From Gammaproteobacteria bacterium (GTDB lineage: Bacteria > Pseudomonadota > Gammaproteobacteria > HTCC5015), in NCBI GenBank assembly GCA_020630145.1, contig JAHDBX010000078.1, positions 1-7,278 on the forward strand: a stretch of DNA of 7,278 nucleotides, in the 5' to 3' direction. This document shows, one piece after another, positions 1 to 6,228 of the stretch; position 1 is the stretch's first letter; every line of letters begins with the position of its first letter. The translations under genes and the position numbers were made by a program. The notes under the pieces are model-generated. The model had not been told where the DNA came from, did no database searches, and was given only the letters and a program-made list of their open reading frames with translations.

Positions 1-70
1 GTATATATTTTACTTAAACGATTACCCATAAACGACTTCCAATATAAATAATAAAATTAGAGTGGACTAA

Positions 71-98
71 GCGACTTGCTTTGTTGCTTGCAAGTCGC
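71..98 (-). terminator. GC-rich hairpin downstream of btuF, possible weak terminator
   Basis: A perfect 9-bp inverted repeat, gcgacttgc (71-79) and gcaagtcgc (90-98), encloses a 10-base loop. It lies about 75 bases beyond the btuF stop codon, where the leftward operon should end. Neither strand has an immediate T-run: on the minus strand the stem is followed by TTAGTCCACTC and only later by AATTTTATT. It could be a poor intrinsic terminator or an mRNA 3'-end stabilising stem. A second, AT-rich 7-bp stem (tgcaatt 112-118 with aattgca 126-132) lies between it and btuF. I see nothing else in positions 1-171. Confidence 0.4.
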
Positions 99-171
99 AT
101 CATAGTACAATTGCAATTGAAAAATAATTGCAGTAAAACAATACTGAATTTCTTTTTTATAAACACAAGCG

Positions 172-1089
172 TCAATCCATATTAAGGCGAGCTTGATCAA
201 GCTTGTCACAAACTAACTCGGCACCATCTAGAATACGTGCAGTATGTCTGCTAACAATATCTGGGTTAACAACGAATAAATTACCATGCTTAACTGCCTG
301 CATACTGGGCCACTTCTTCCAAGATGCTAAAGCCTTATCGCTGGATTGAGACTGACTACCCGTCATAATTACCATGGGGTCTATACTAACTAATGACTCA
401 ATACTAACAATAGGTGCTTTAATTGGCTCATCAGCAAAAATATTTATGCCACCACACAAATTTAACACATCACTGATAATTTGCTTACCGTTAATGGTAT
501 AAAGAGGATCATCCCATACTTGATAAAAAACTGAGACTTGCCTCTTATTTGCTTGATCAACTTGTATTTTCCTGAGTCGTTCAATATGTTGCCTTGCTGC
601 TTTTTCTGCAACTGACTCCCTGCCTGTTAATACACCAATATTACGCAGCGCCTTCGCAACGTCTTCTACCTTTGTAGGCTCATCAAGGTAAACAGGAATA
701 CCTAGCTGTCTTATTTTTTCAAGAAAATGTGAAGGCGTTCCTGACTGCCAAACAAAAACCACATCAGGTCTTAAAGCAGCAATAGCTTCAATATTAAACT
801 TATTATATCCACCTACTGATGGCAGCGCTTTTGCTGCTGGCGGATAATCAGCATAATCGACGCTTGCTAACAATAAATCACCTGCTCCAGCACTGTATAC
901 ATTTTCAATAATATGCGGCGCTAAAGCAATAATACGTTCAGCAGGTTTTGCCAAGCTTACGATTGCACCACTATCATCATCAACACTAAGCATTGAAGTA
1001 CTAGAAACGCTGCCAGTATCAAATTCGGCATTATCACACGCTATAACAAAACAAGATAAAACAACAATTTTTATAACGTGCATTATCAT
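172..1089 (-). CDS. btuF: BtuF-type cobalamin-binding protein, predicted lipoprotein
   Basis: Substrate-binding component of the B12 ABC importer; it receives corrinoid released by BtuB in the periplasm and delivers it to BtuCD. The 305-residue protein resembles E. coli BtuF along most of its length. Landmarks are the start of the binding fold RIIALAPH (52-59), the corrinoid-pocket motif YADYPP (79-84), FNIEAIAALRPDVVFVW (98-114) and LCGGINIF (211-218). Glu101 and Glu231 fall where BtuF carries the two glutamates that dock on permease arginines. Cys212 and Cys294 match the BtuF disulfide pair. The N-terminus is a lipoprotein signal, VIAC (15-18), with Asp19 at +2, followed by a Ser/Asp-rich linker to about residue 45. 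E. coli BtuF is instead soluble. The ATG at 1089 is supported by AGGA (1097-1100) seven bases upstream. It is the last gene of the leftward btuCDF group. Siderophore or heme binding proteins share the fold, but the motifs and context favour cobalamin. Confidence 0.9.
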   Translation of the reverse strand: MIMHVIKIVVLSCFVIACDNAEFDTGSVSSTSMLSVDDDSGAIVSLAKPAERIIALAPHIIENVYSAGAGDLLLASVDYADYPPAAKALPSVGGYNKFNIEAIAALRPDVVFVWQSGTPSHFLEKIRQLGIPVYLDEPTKVEDVAKALRNIGVLTGRESVAEKAARQHIERLRKIQVDQANKRQVSVFYQVWDDPLYTINGKQIISDVLNLCGGINIFADEPIKAPIVSIESLVSIDPMVIMTGSQSQSSDKALASWKKWPSMQAVKHGNLFVVNPDIVSRHTARILDGAELVCDKLDQARLNMD

Positions 1090-1187
1090 TTACTTTTCCT
1101 TGCTAAACCGATGGCTTCAAAAAGTTTATGTCTACAATGAGCAATGCTGCTGCGTGCCTTACCTAAAGTATGGCCTAAATTACTCAT
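1086..1187 (-). CDS. possible 33-aa small ORF between btuD and btuF
   Basis: An ATG seven bases after the btuD stop opens a 33-codon frame that fills the whole btuD-btuF gap and ends with a TGA overlapping the btuF start as ATGA. The product starts MSNLGHTLGK and ends IGLARKSK. It is basic, has one Cys, and shows no signal peptide or membrane segment. I do not recognise it. The exact fit between two genes, with spacing suited to translational coupling at both ends, is what suggests translation. Against it: no clear Shine-Dalgarno sequence precedes its ATG, it is very short, and the btuF ribosome binding site lies inside its last codons, which alone could explain the sequence. It could also be the remnant of a longer gene. 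Confidence 0.25.
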   Translation of the reverse strand: MSNLGHTLGKARSSIAHCRHKLFEAIGLARKSK

Positions 1188-1194
1188 ACTGACT

Positions 1195-1983
1195 TTACAG
1201 CCCCAACACGACAGGTTTACCCGTAACAGGATGAGGTATTATTTGGCACTCAACATCAAACAATGTTCGCATGTTTGACTCCTGCAATATCTCGTCAGGC
1301 TTACCTTGCGATAACACTTCACCCTTATAAACAGCCAATAACTCATCAGAATAATGAGCAGCAATATTCAAGTCATGCAATACCATCAAAATCGTTACAC
1401 CGCTTTGCGAAAATTTTTGTAGAAAACGCATTAGCATTTGCTGATGACCCAAATCCAATGATGATGTTGGCTCATCTAAAATGAGAATACGCTGACCTAC
1501 ACAGTCTTCGGCTCGCCATATTTGTGCGAGTACTCGTGCAATTTGAACGCGCTGCTTTTCACCACCCGATAATTGTGGATACAAACGTGCTGAGAAAGCC
1601 GTCATTTCAACTGCTTCAAGGCTGGCGTGTACGATATCATCATCAACCTGTCTACCTGTCTGGTGTGGCGTCCTTCCCAGCCTTACTACTTCCTCTACAG
1701 AATACGGAAAATTTAATAGACTTAATTGCGGTAACATTGCCAAAGAACGCGCACGCAATTCACTGCTCAAATTAATATCAGCACGCACGCCGTTCAGCAA
1801 CAACTCACCAGACAAAAGTTTATAGTCACCCATAATGGCTTTTAACAAGCTTGATTTGCCAGCGCCATTAGGCCCTATTATTGTAGTAATGCTATTAGAC
1901 GCTACATCAAATGAAATATCACGTAAAATTTCCTGCTGTTTAGCATCAACTTGTAATGAAAAATGCCGTACGCCGATACTCAT
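1195..1983 (-). CDS. btuD: B12 ABC transporter ATPase (BtuD role, HmuV-like sequence)
   Basis: Cytoplasmic ATP-hydrolysing subunit that drives corrinoid import through BtuC. All motifs of an active ABC ATPase are present in the 262 residues: Walker A GPNGAGKSS (37-45), Q-loop Gln86 in MLPQ, signature LSGGE (138-142), Walker B ILILDEP (166-172), D-loop SSLD (174-177) and switch His203 in VLHDLN. The insert between signature and Walker B (VLAQIWRAEDCVGQ) and the C-terminal HPVTGKPVV pattern resemble the heme-transporter HmuV branch more than E. coli BtuD. The symbol therefore rests on the partner BtuF and the riboswitch-controlled receptor nearby. The start is supported by AGGAG (1993-1997) nine bases upstream, inside the end of btuC. 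The gap to the btuC stop is three bases, so the two are certainly co-transcribed and probably translationally coupled. A heme or siderophore role cannot be excluded from this sequence alone. Confidence 0.87.
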   Translation of the reverse strand: MSIGVRHFSLQVDAKQQEILRDISFDVASNSITTIIGPNGAGKSSLLKAIMGDYKLLSGELLLNGVRADINLSSELRARSLAMLPQLSLLNFPYSVEEVVRLGRTPHQTGRQVDDDIVHASLEAVEMTAFSARLYPQLSGGEKQRVQIARVLAQIWRAEDCVGQRILILDEPTSSLDLGHQQMLMRFLQKFSQSGVTILMVLHDLNIAAHYSDELLAVYKGEVLSQGKPDEILQESNMRTLFDVECQIIPHPVTGKPVVLGL

Positions 1984-1986
1984 AGC

Positions 1987-3051
1987 TTAAGACTCCTGCA
2001 TACCATATCGGTGTCGTTTACGTAATAGCGCAATAAAAAAGGGAGCGCCTATCAACGCTGTCACAATACCCACTGGAATTTCAGCAGGCGCAATAATGGT
2101 TCTCGATGCTGTATCAGCAAATAACAAAAGTATCGCACCAAAAATTAAAGAAGCCGGTAACAAATAGCGATGATCCGGCCCAATAATCAAACGCATAATG
2201 TGCGGAACAATTAAGCCAACAAAACCAATGCCTCCTGCAATAGACACTGACACGCCTACTCCTGCTGCAACTAAAATAATTAAATGCACTTTAATTTTTT
2301 GAACAGCAATACCTAAATGCTTTGCTTCAGACTCACCCAATAATAAAGCATTCAATGCCAAATAATAACGGTAGAAAAATAGACTTAACACTGTCAGGAC
2401 TATAGACATAAGAAGCACATGAGAAAAACTAGCGCCATCTAAACCGCCCATGCGCCATAAACTAATACGGCGCAAAGACTCACTGTCTGATATATATTCC
2501 AAAAGACTAGTAAAACCGCCCGCTAGGGCTGTGACGGCAATACCGGCCAATAGCATCGTCGCAACCGATGTACCATTACGACCCGTTGCTAACGAATACA
2601 CCAATACCACTGAAAGCAATGCAAAAATAAATGCGCCAAAACTAACAAGTGAAATACCCCAGGACGAATAAACAAACTCACTGGCACCAAATGCACTGCC
2701 ACCCAAAGCAATAACAGAGGTAGCCCCAATCGAAGCACCGGCAGATACACCAATTAAAGAGGGGTCAGCAAGGGGGTTTCTAAATAAACCCTGCGTTACC
2801 ACTCCACAAGAAGCTAAAGTCGCACCGATCAATAAGGCTAATAAGGTACGGGGTAAACGAATTTTTTCAATAATAAGTTGAGTATTACTTTCAACTGCAG
2901 CGTCTGAAAAGGGGTTAAGAATAGAATAAAGACCTGATATGGACAAAGGCACACTGCCTAATAATAACGACCCCAATAGGCAAAAAAACATAAGTATAGA
3001 TATACCAATTAGGAAACTGACTTTTCTTTTATGTTGAAATCGTAAACTCAT
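1987..3051 (-). CDS. btuC: B12 ABC transporter permease, FecCD/BtuC family
   Basis: Inner membrane permease that forms the corrinoid channel as a homodimer with two BtuD subunits and docks BtuF. The 354-residue protein is strongly hydrophobic with about ten membrane segments. Approximate positions are 11-32, 69-90, 98-118, 131-155, 163-185, 210-232, 255-275, 277-292, 298-320 and 325-343. FecCD-family landmarks are RLPR (65-68), NPLADPSLIGVSAGA (92-106), GGIGFVGLIVPHIMR (273-287) and EIPVGIVTALIGAPFF (324-339). I chose the ATG at 3051. The open frame extends to a TTG at 3084, but the extra 11 residues (MSSCVFEYNST) are not typical of the family and run back toward the terminator stem. Neither start has a convincing ribosome binding site; a TATAAT six bases before the ATG may explain this through a leaderless transcript. 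Sequence type leans towards HmuU, as the ATPase does towards HmuV. Confidence 0.88.
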   Translation of the reverse strand: MSLRFQHKRKVSFLIGISILMFFCLLGSLLLGSVPLSISGLYSILNPFSDAAVESNTQLIIEKIRLPRTLLALLIGATLASCGVVTQGLFRNPLADPSLIGVSAGASIGATSVIALGGSAFGASEFVYSSWGISLVSFGAFIFALLSVVLVYSLATGRNGTSVATMLLAGIAVTALAGGFTSLLEYISDSESLRRISLWRMGGLDGASFSHVLLMSIVLTVLSLFFYRYYLALNALLLGESEAKHLGIAVQKIKVHLIILVAAGVGVSVSIAGGIGFVGLIVPHIMRLIIGPDHRYLLPASLIFGAILLLFADTASRTIIAPAEIPVGIVTALIGAPFFIALLRKRHRYGMQES

Positions 3052-3057
3052 CGTAGA

Positions 3058-3063
3058 ATTATA
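3058..3063 (-). promoter_or_regulatory. candidate -10 element for btuCDF
   Basis: The minus strand carries a perfect TATAAT exactly six bases before the btuC ATG, in the short space between the btuB terminator and btuC. The best -35 candidate is TTGTCG (4 of 6 matches to TTGACA) at a short 15-base spacing. With the usual distance from -10 to start site, transcription would begin at or within a base or two of the ATG, giving a leaderless mRNA. The match could be chance in an AT-rich region. Confidence 0.35.
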
Positions 3064-3091
3064 CTCAAAAACACAAGACGACAACGGTAAT

Positions 3092-3126
3092 AAAAAAGCC
3101 CAAGAGCGTAACTCTTGAGCTTTTTT
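3092..3126 (-). terminator. intrinsic terminator after btuB
   Basis: Two 15-base arms (3092-3106 and 3112-3126) enclose a 5-base loop. Read on the minus strand the stem is fully paired with one G-U pair, contains the core CTCAAGAG/CTCTTGGG, and ends in TTTTTTATTA, a good U-tract. On the plus strand the same stem has one C-A mismatch but also ends in TTTTTT, so it could work in both directions. It begins 60 bases beyond the btuB stop and ends just before btuC, which places it between the riboswitch-controlled receptor gene and the ABC transporter genes. Confidence 0.88.
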
Positions 3127-3185
3127 CCATATATAAAGACATACAAACGTTTTATACCTGTATGCCTAATCAAAGTTGTTACCTC

Positions 3186-5147
3186 TTAAAACTGATAACT
3201 GGCTTTAAACGTAAAATTACGCGTTGGAGCAGGAGTATAAACCCTATCAGAGCCTTCAACTACATATGACTCGTACTCTTCATCAAACAGGTTATTGACT
3301 TTAAACTGATAAGACCTATTATTAAGCCTGTATATAGTTGTCAGGTTAAATACGCTATATGAATCAACCTTCTCTCCACTGTTTGCATTATCACTAACAG
3401 CAAACCTATCGCCAACATACGTGCTATCAAGTCTTATGTTCGTATTTTTAATACCGGAATAGTTGAAAAATACGCCTGTTGTTATATCAGCTACAAAGGG
3501 AATATCATTACCACTATTTGCACCTGAGTCAAACTTAGCATCAACCGAATTCACATTAAAACCAAGCTGATAAGCAGGCTGGGCATAGTTGTATGCCAAA
3601 CTCACACCTTTACGTAAAGATTTATCAGCATTAACATTTGCACCCGCAAAAAAACCACCCACTGGGGTTGGTGCAGTAGAATCATAAATAATTTCATCTT
3701 CAAGTGCTAACTCATAAATATTGACAGAAATCGTTGATTTATCGATATTCAAGTCTGCCCCCATTTCTTTTGATAAGCCCGTTTGTGGATCCAAACCTAA
3801 AACACCAGGCGATGTATAAGCTTGCTCATCTACCTTCGCCAAACGGTAACTCTCCGCTACACGCAAATAATAACGCATATTTTTATTAGGACTAAATGCT
3901 AGGCCCAACTCAGATGCAGTTGTACTATTCTTAAACTCTGTTCCGCTTGGATATAAACTAGGGTCGATTAATTCATCCTGAACTTTACTTTTTCGACTAC
4001 CGAATACAACATCAAATTTACGTGTTAGCGGCACAGTGGTTTGAAAGAAAATATCTCGTGTAGTTTGCTGGTTTTCCCTACCCCAACCAAAGACAATATC
4101 AGAAACATTGTAGTCGGCACCTAATAAGATAGATAAGTCACCTGCACCAAGTTTATATTTACCTGATAAGCGCGGATTTAAACCACCATGGCTTCTTTCG
4201 GTTTCACTTTGACTGCCCGTAAATGTTCTACCACTCGATATAGACACTTGCTCAGCTTCTCGGGTAAATGCATCGACTTTATATAACCATTGCTCAGATA
4301 GCTTAGCCTCAACACCTATGCGCGCAATATCAGTTTCAGTATTAGAAAAATCGTTTGTGAAATTCGACAAAACCTGCGTTCTATCTTGCTCTAATTCAGC
4401 GAGGGTTAAACCACCTGAGCGTTCAAAGTTATCATTGACTCTTTCTAATTCAACATAAAAAAGGCTATCATTTTTTTGATAATCCATACGTAACTGAGAA
4501 CTACTTTTTTCTGCAGCAGTATGGTCTCTATAATTATCCGTATCTAAAAAGTCAAAGTCACCAGAAAACCATAAGTTTTGGCTAAACTTCTCCGTTACAC
4601 TCGCTTGTAAAGCACGTTTATTGTAACTGCCGATAGATAAGTTTACAGAACCCTCTAAACCATCAGCACCAGCAAAGTAATTATCTTTTGTAATAATATT
4701 AATCACACCACCTACGGCCTGATCGCCATAAAGAACGGCAGCACTACCCTGAAAAATTTCAACTCTTTCAATAGAACCGATAAAAACACTATTCAAGTCG
4801 GGTCTGGAAATATCATTATTGTTGAGTCGTCGACCATCAACTAATATCATGACATTGCTCGCTGAGTTTTCCGAGCTAATACCCCGTAAACTTACTACTT
4901 CTCCACCACCATTGTTACTAATTTGAATACCTGCCACACCAGAAAGCAACTCACCCAGAGAATCAGGCGATTTTTGTTCTATCAGCTCTTGATCTAATAC
5001 AATAGTTGAAGCAGGTACCGCAGTAGTCATACTGTCAGTTGAAGAACCAGAGGTAATAGTAATTTGTAAAGGTTCTGCCGATATGGGCACAGACATAACA
5101 GATATTGATGCTGTTACAAAAAACACGTTAATTAATAAATTTTTCAT
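3186..5147 (-). CDS. btuB: TonB-dependent outer membrane cobalamin receptor BtuB
   Basis: Outer membrane beta-barrel that binds extracellular corrinoids and imports them with energy from the TonB-ExbB-ExbD complex. The 653 residues begin with a Sec signal peptide whose cleavage is likely after PISA (about residue 24). A candidate TonB box, LQITITS, follows at 27-33. The plug domain spans about 45-155, with NVMILVDGRRLNN (98-110), IERVEIFQGSAAVLYG (126-141) and AVGGVINIITK (144-154). The rest is barrel, with the TonB-receptor C-terminal pattern VNNLFDEEYESYV and a terminal Phe (SYQF). It is slightly longer than E. coli BtuB (about 614). The receptor family also covers siderophores; assignment to cobalamin rests on the riboswitch in its leader and on btuCDF downstream. 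Start ATG 5147 follows AGGA (5154-5157) at six bases. This ribosome binding site is buried in a hairpin, so translation is probably the controlled step. Confidence 0.93.
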   Translation of the reverse strand: MKNLLINVFFVTASISVMSVPISAEPLQITITSGSSTDSMTTAVPASTIVLDQELIEQKSPDSLGELLSGVAGIQISNNGGGEVVSLRGISSENSASNVMILVDGRRLNNNDISRPDLNSVFIGSIERVEIFQGSAAVLYGDQAVGGVINIITKDNYFAGADGLEGSVNLSIGSYNKRALQASVTEKFSQNLWFSGDFDFLDTDNYRDHTAAEKSSSQLRMDYQKNDSLFYVELERVNDNFERSGGLTLAELEQDRTQVLSNFTNDFSNTETDIARIGVEAKLSEQWLYKVDAFTREAEQVSISSGRTFTGSQSETERSHGGLNPRLSGKYKLGAGDLSILLGADYNVSDIVFGWGRENQQTTRDIFFQTTVPLTRKFDVVFGSRKSKVQDELIDPSLYPSGTEFKNSTTASELGLAFSPNKNMRYYLRVAESYRLAKVDEQAYTSPGVLGLDPQTGLSKEMGADLNIDKSTISVNIYELALEDEIIYDSTAPTPVGGFFAGANVNADKSLRKGVSLAYNYAQPAYQLGFNVNSVDAKFDSGANSGNDIPFVADITTGVFFNYSGIKNTNIRLDSTYVGDRFAVSDNANSGEKVDSYSVFNLTTIYRLNNRSYQFKVNNLFDEEYESYVVEGSDRVYTPAPTRNFTFKASYQF

Positions 5148-5149
5148 TT

Positions 5150-5172
5150 CTCATCCTAGGAATATGGATGAG
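5150..5172 (-). promoter_or_regulatory. hairpin sequestering the btuB ribosome binding site
   Basis: In the btuB leader RNA, CUCAUCC (5172-5166) pairs perfectly over 7 bp with GGAUGAG (5156-5150) across a 9-base loop. The 3' arm contains most of the Shine-Dalgarno AGGA, and the stem ends two bases before the AUG. No U-run follows, so it is not an intrinsic terminator. It is the natural candidate for the OFF-state element of the riboswitch, acting on translation initiation, the mode known for many proteobacterial B12 riboswitches. I could not identify a convincing competing antisequestor helix by eye. Confidence 0.7.
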
Positions 5173-5219
5173 GACAATCATAGGCACTAGCAAACCACGC
5201 CACATTACGCGCATAGTTT

Positions 5220-5464
5220 ATTCACGCACATGAAGCCCTCCGCTACACGTTAAGTTAACACCCTATGGCAGGTCTCCGGGCTAATAAAGGTCTTTCAAGA
5301 AAGACTGGATATTTTCCTTCCCATACACATGTACAGTGGATACAAATATCTACTTTAATTACCGTTGCGGGGGCAGCGTTGGCTTAGTAAATCGATATAC
5401 AATCTACGCACCACTCTTCCCTTTTAAAAGCACAACTACGCGCTTACCAATAAAGTGCGTGAAT
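5220..5464. repeat. 10-bp inverted repeat bracketing the riboswitch
   Basis: attcacgcac at 5220-5229 and gtgcgtgaat at 5455-5464 are perfect reverse complements and lie just outside the two ends of the riboswitch aptamer, 225 bases apart. In the btuB leader RNA they could form an outer helix below P1. The 3' copy can also pair locally with the following CGCGUAAUG (about 5212-5204), allowing two mutually exclusive structures. Whether the 5' copy is transcribed depends on the unmapped start site. Confidence 0.5.
5264..5452 (-). ncRNA. cobalamin (AdoCbl-type) riboswitch aptamer in the btuB leader
   Basis: Conserved landmarks appear in the correct order on the minus strand. GGGAAGAGTGGTG (5421-5409) is the 5' core. 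GCTGCCCCCGCAACGGTAA (5377-5359) is the most diagnostic core block. The peripheral stems include GATATTT/AAATATC (5350-5344 with 5314-5308) and a 6-bp hairpin GTCTTT-CTTG-AAAGAC (5305-5290). The B12 box AGCCCGGAGACCTGCC (5282-5267) matches the consensus. A closing P1 helix can form between UAUUGGU (5452-5446) and GCCAUA (5269-5264) with one bulge, which sets the boundaries given. The B12 box ends about 120 bases before the btuB start. It should bind adenosylcobalamin and lower btuB expression when B12 is plentiful. The exact ligand preference (adenosyl or other forms) is not read directly from the sequence. Confidence 0.96.
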
Positions 5465-5473
5465 TCTATCATA
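5463..5473 (-). promoter_or_regulatory. weak candidate -10 region for btuB
   Basis: On the minus strand just upstream of the riboswitch are two overlapping -10-like hexamers, TATGAT (5473-5468) and TAGAAT (5468-5463), each differing from TATAAT by one base. TTTACA (5489-5484) is a 5-of-6 match to the -35 consensus but is only 15 bases from TAGAAT and 10 from TATGAT, so the spacing is poor. A start near 5456-5462 would fit the beginning of the riboswitch leader. The location is sensible; the match is weak. Confidence 0.3.
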
Positions 5474-5483
5474 ATGAAAAGGG

Positions 5484-5503
5484 TGTAAATGATATGATTT
5501 ACA
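5484..5503. promoter_or_regulatory. TGTAAAT-N6-ATTTACA dyad, candidate operator
   Basis: A perfect 7-bp inverted repeat with a 6-base centre (gatatg) lies between the divergently transcribed btuB and cobO leaders, overlapping the best -35 candidates for both directions. Its symmetry and position are typical of a dimeric regulator site. It resembles the TyrR/PhhR box (TGTAAA-N6-TTTACA) but its half-sites are two bases further apart. No regulator is encoded in the window. In AT-rich DNA such a dyad may arise by chance. Confidence 0.35.
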
Positions 5504-5622
5504 TATTTATATAGCTAAAACCTTACTTTTAATACAATAGTAAAATATTTTTATAAGCCACAAGCATAGAAACCTCAAAACCAATTAAGCATAGCCGTCA
5601 ACCACTATTTCACGAGAAACAT

Positions 5623-6222
5623 ATGAGCAGCGATCAACAACATAAAGAAAAAATGCAGAAACAAAAAGAGAAAATAGACGCCAACATTGCTGCAGCAAAT
5701 ATAGAGAAAGGTGTGGCCATATTGCTAACGGGAAATGGCAAGGGCAAAACCAGCTCAGCATTTGGTATGGTCTTACGCTCACTTGGCTACAATAAAAAGG
5801 TAGGGGTTGTGCAATTTATTAAAGGTGCTCAAAACTGCGGCGAAGCGGACTATTTACGCGCAGCCTGCCCAGAGGTTGAGCTTTACCAAATGGGAACAGG
5901 CTTCACGTGGAATACACAAGATAAAGCAGCCGATACACGCGCGGCAGAAAAAACCTGGTTAGTAGCAGACAGAATGTTAAAAGACACCTCTCTCGATTTG
6001 GTCGTGCTTGATGAATTAACCTATATGTTAGGATATAAATACTTAGATCGAGACACTGTTATTAATGGCATTGCACAACGACCTCCTGAGCAAAGTGTTG
6101 TAGTCACAGGTCGTGGCGGCGGCAAAGCTTTGCGCGATATCATGGACACGGTATCTGAAGTAAAAGATATTAAACATGCCTATAAGTCAGGAATTAAAGC
6201 ACGCCAAGGCGTCGATTACTAA
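5623..6222 (+). CDS. cobO: cob(I)yrinic acid a,c-diamide adenosyltransferase (CobO/BtuR/CobA family)
   Basis: Transfers the 5'-deoxyadenosyl group of ATP to the Co(I) of corrinoids in the cytoplasm, serving both de novo synthesis and salvage of imported B12. The 199 residues align end to end with E. coli BtuR (196). A charged N-terminal helix (5-29) precedes the P-loop GNGKGKTS (37-44). Next come VGVVQFIKG (60-68), TGFTWNTQ (92-99), the acidic motif LDELTYM (129-135), VVTGRGG and the C-terminal GVDY. It reads away from btuB and is followed six bases later by cobQ, so the two should form an operon. The ribosome binding site is weak (CGAGAAA, 5613-5619). The start at 5623 is chosen because it gives the family N-terminal helix. 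No riboswitch is seen on this strand, so B12 control of this gene, if any, must act another way. The synonyms btuR and cobA are in use for the same family. Confidence 0.95.
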   Translation: MSSDQQHKEKMQKQKEKIDANIAAANIEKGVAILLTGNGKGKTSSAFGMVLRSLGYNKKVGVVQFIKGAQNCGEADYLRAACPEVELYQMGTGFTWNTQDKAADTRAAEKTWLVADRMLKDTSLDLVVLDELTYMLGYKYLDRDTVINGIAQRPPEQSVVVTGRGGGKALRDIMDTVSEVKDIKHAYKSGIKARQGVDY

Positions 6223-6228
6223 GCCGCT

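Noticed and set aside
1263..1775. Two plus-strand open frames (1263-1484 and 1524-1775) opposite btuD
   Set aside because: They lie antisense to a fully motif-complete ABC ATPase, show no family features, and are expected shadows.
2450..2671. Plus-strand open frame of 73 codons inside btuC
   Set aside because: It is antisense to conserved permease membrane segments; shadow.
3052..3084. TTG start at 3084 for btuC
   Set aside because: It has no ribosome binding site, adds an atypical 11-residue leader before a normal FecCD N-terminus, and runs close to the terminator stem. The ATG at 3051 is preferred.
172..5147. Interpretation of the locus as heme uptake (HmuTUV plus receptor)
   Set aside because: The ATPase and permease resemble that branch, but the B12 riboswitch before the receptor, the BtuF motifs and the adjacent cobO-cobQ all point to cobalamin.
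5148..5263. Intrinsic terminator as the riboswitch expression platform
   Set aside because: No stem followed by a U-run occurs between the B12 box and the btuB ATG; the SD-masking hairpin fits better.
5484..5503. A true TyrR/PhhR box
   Set aside because: TGTAAA and TTTACA are separated by 8 bases rather than 6, and no aromatic amino acid gene is nearby.
5585..5782. Minus-strand open frame of 65 codons overlapping the cobO start
   Set aside because: It is antisense to the conserved CobO N-terminus and P-loop. Its Cys/Phe/Leu-rich product is what the reverse complement of the Lys/Gln/Ala-rich helix would give.
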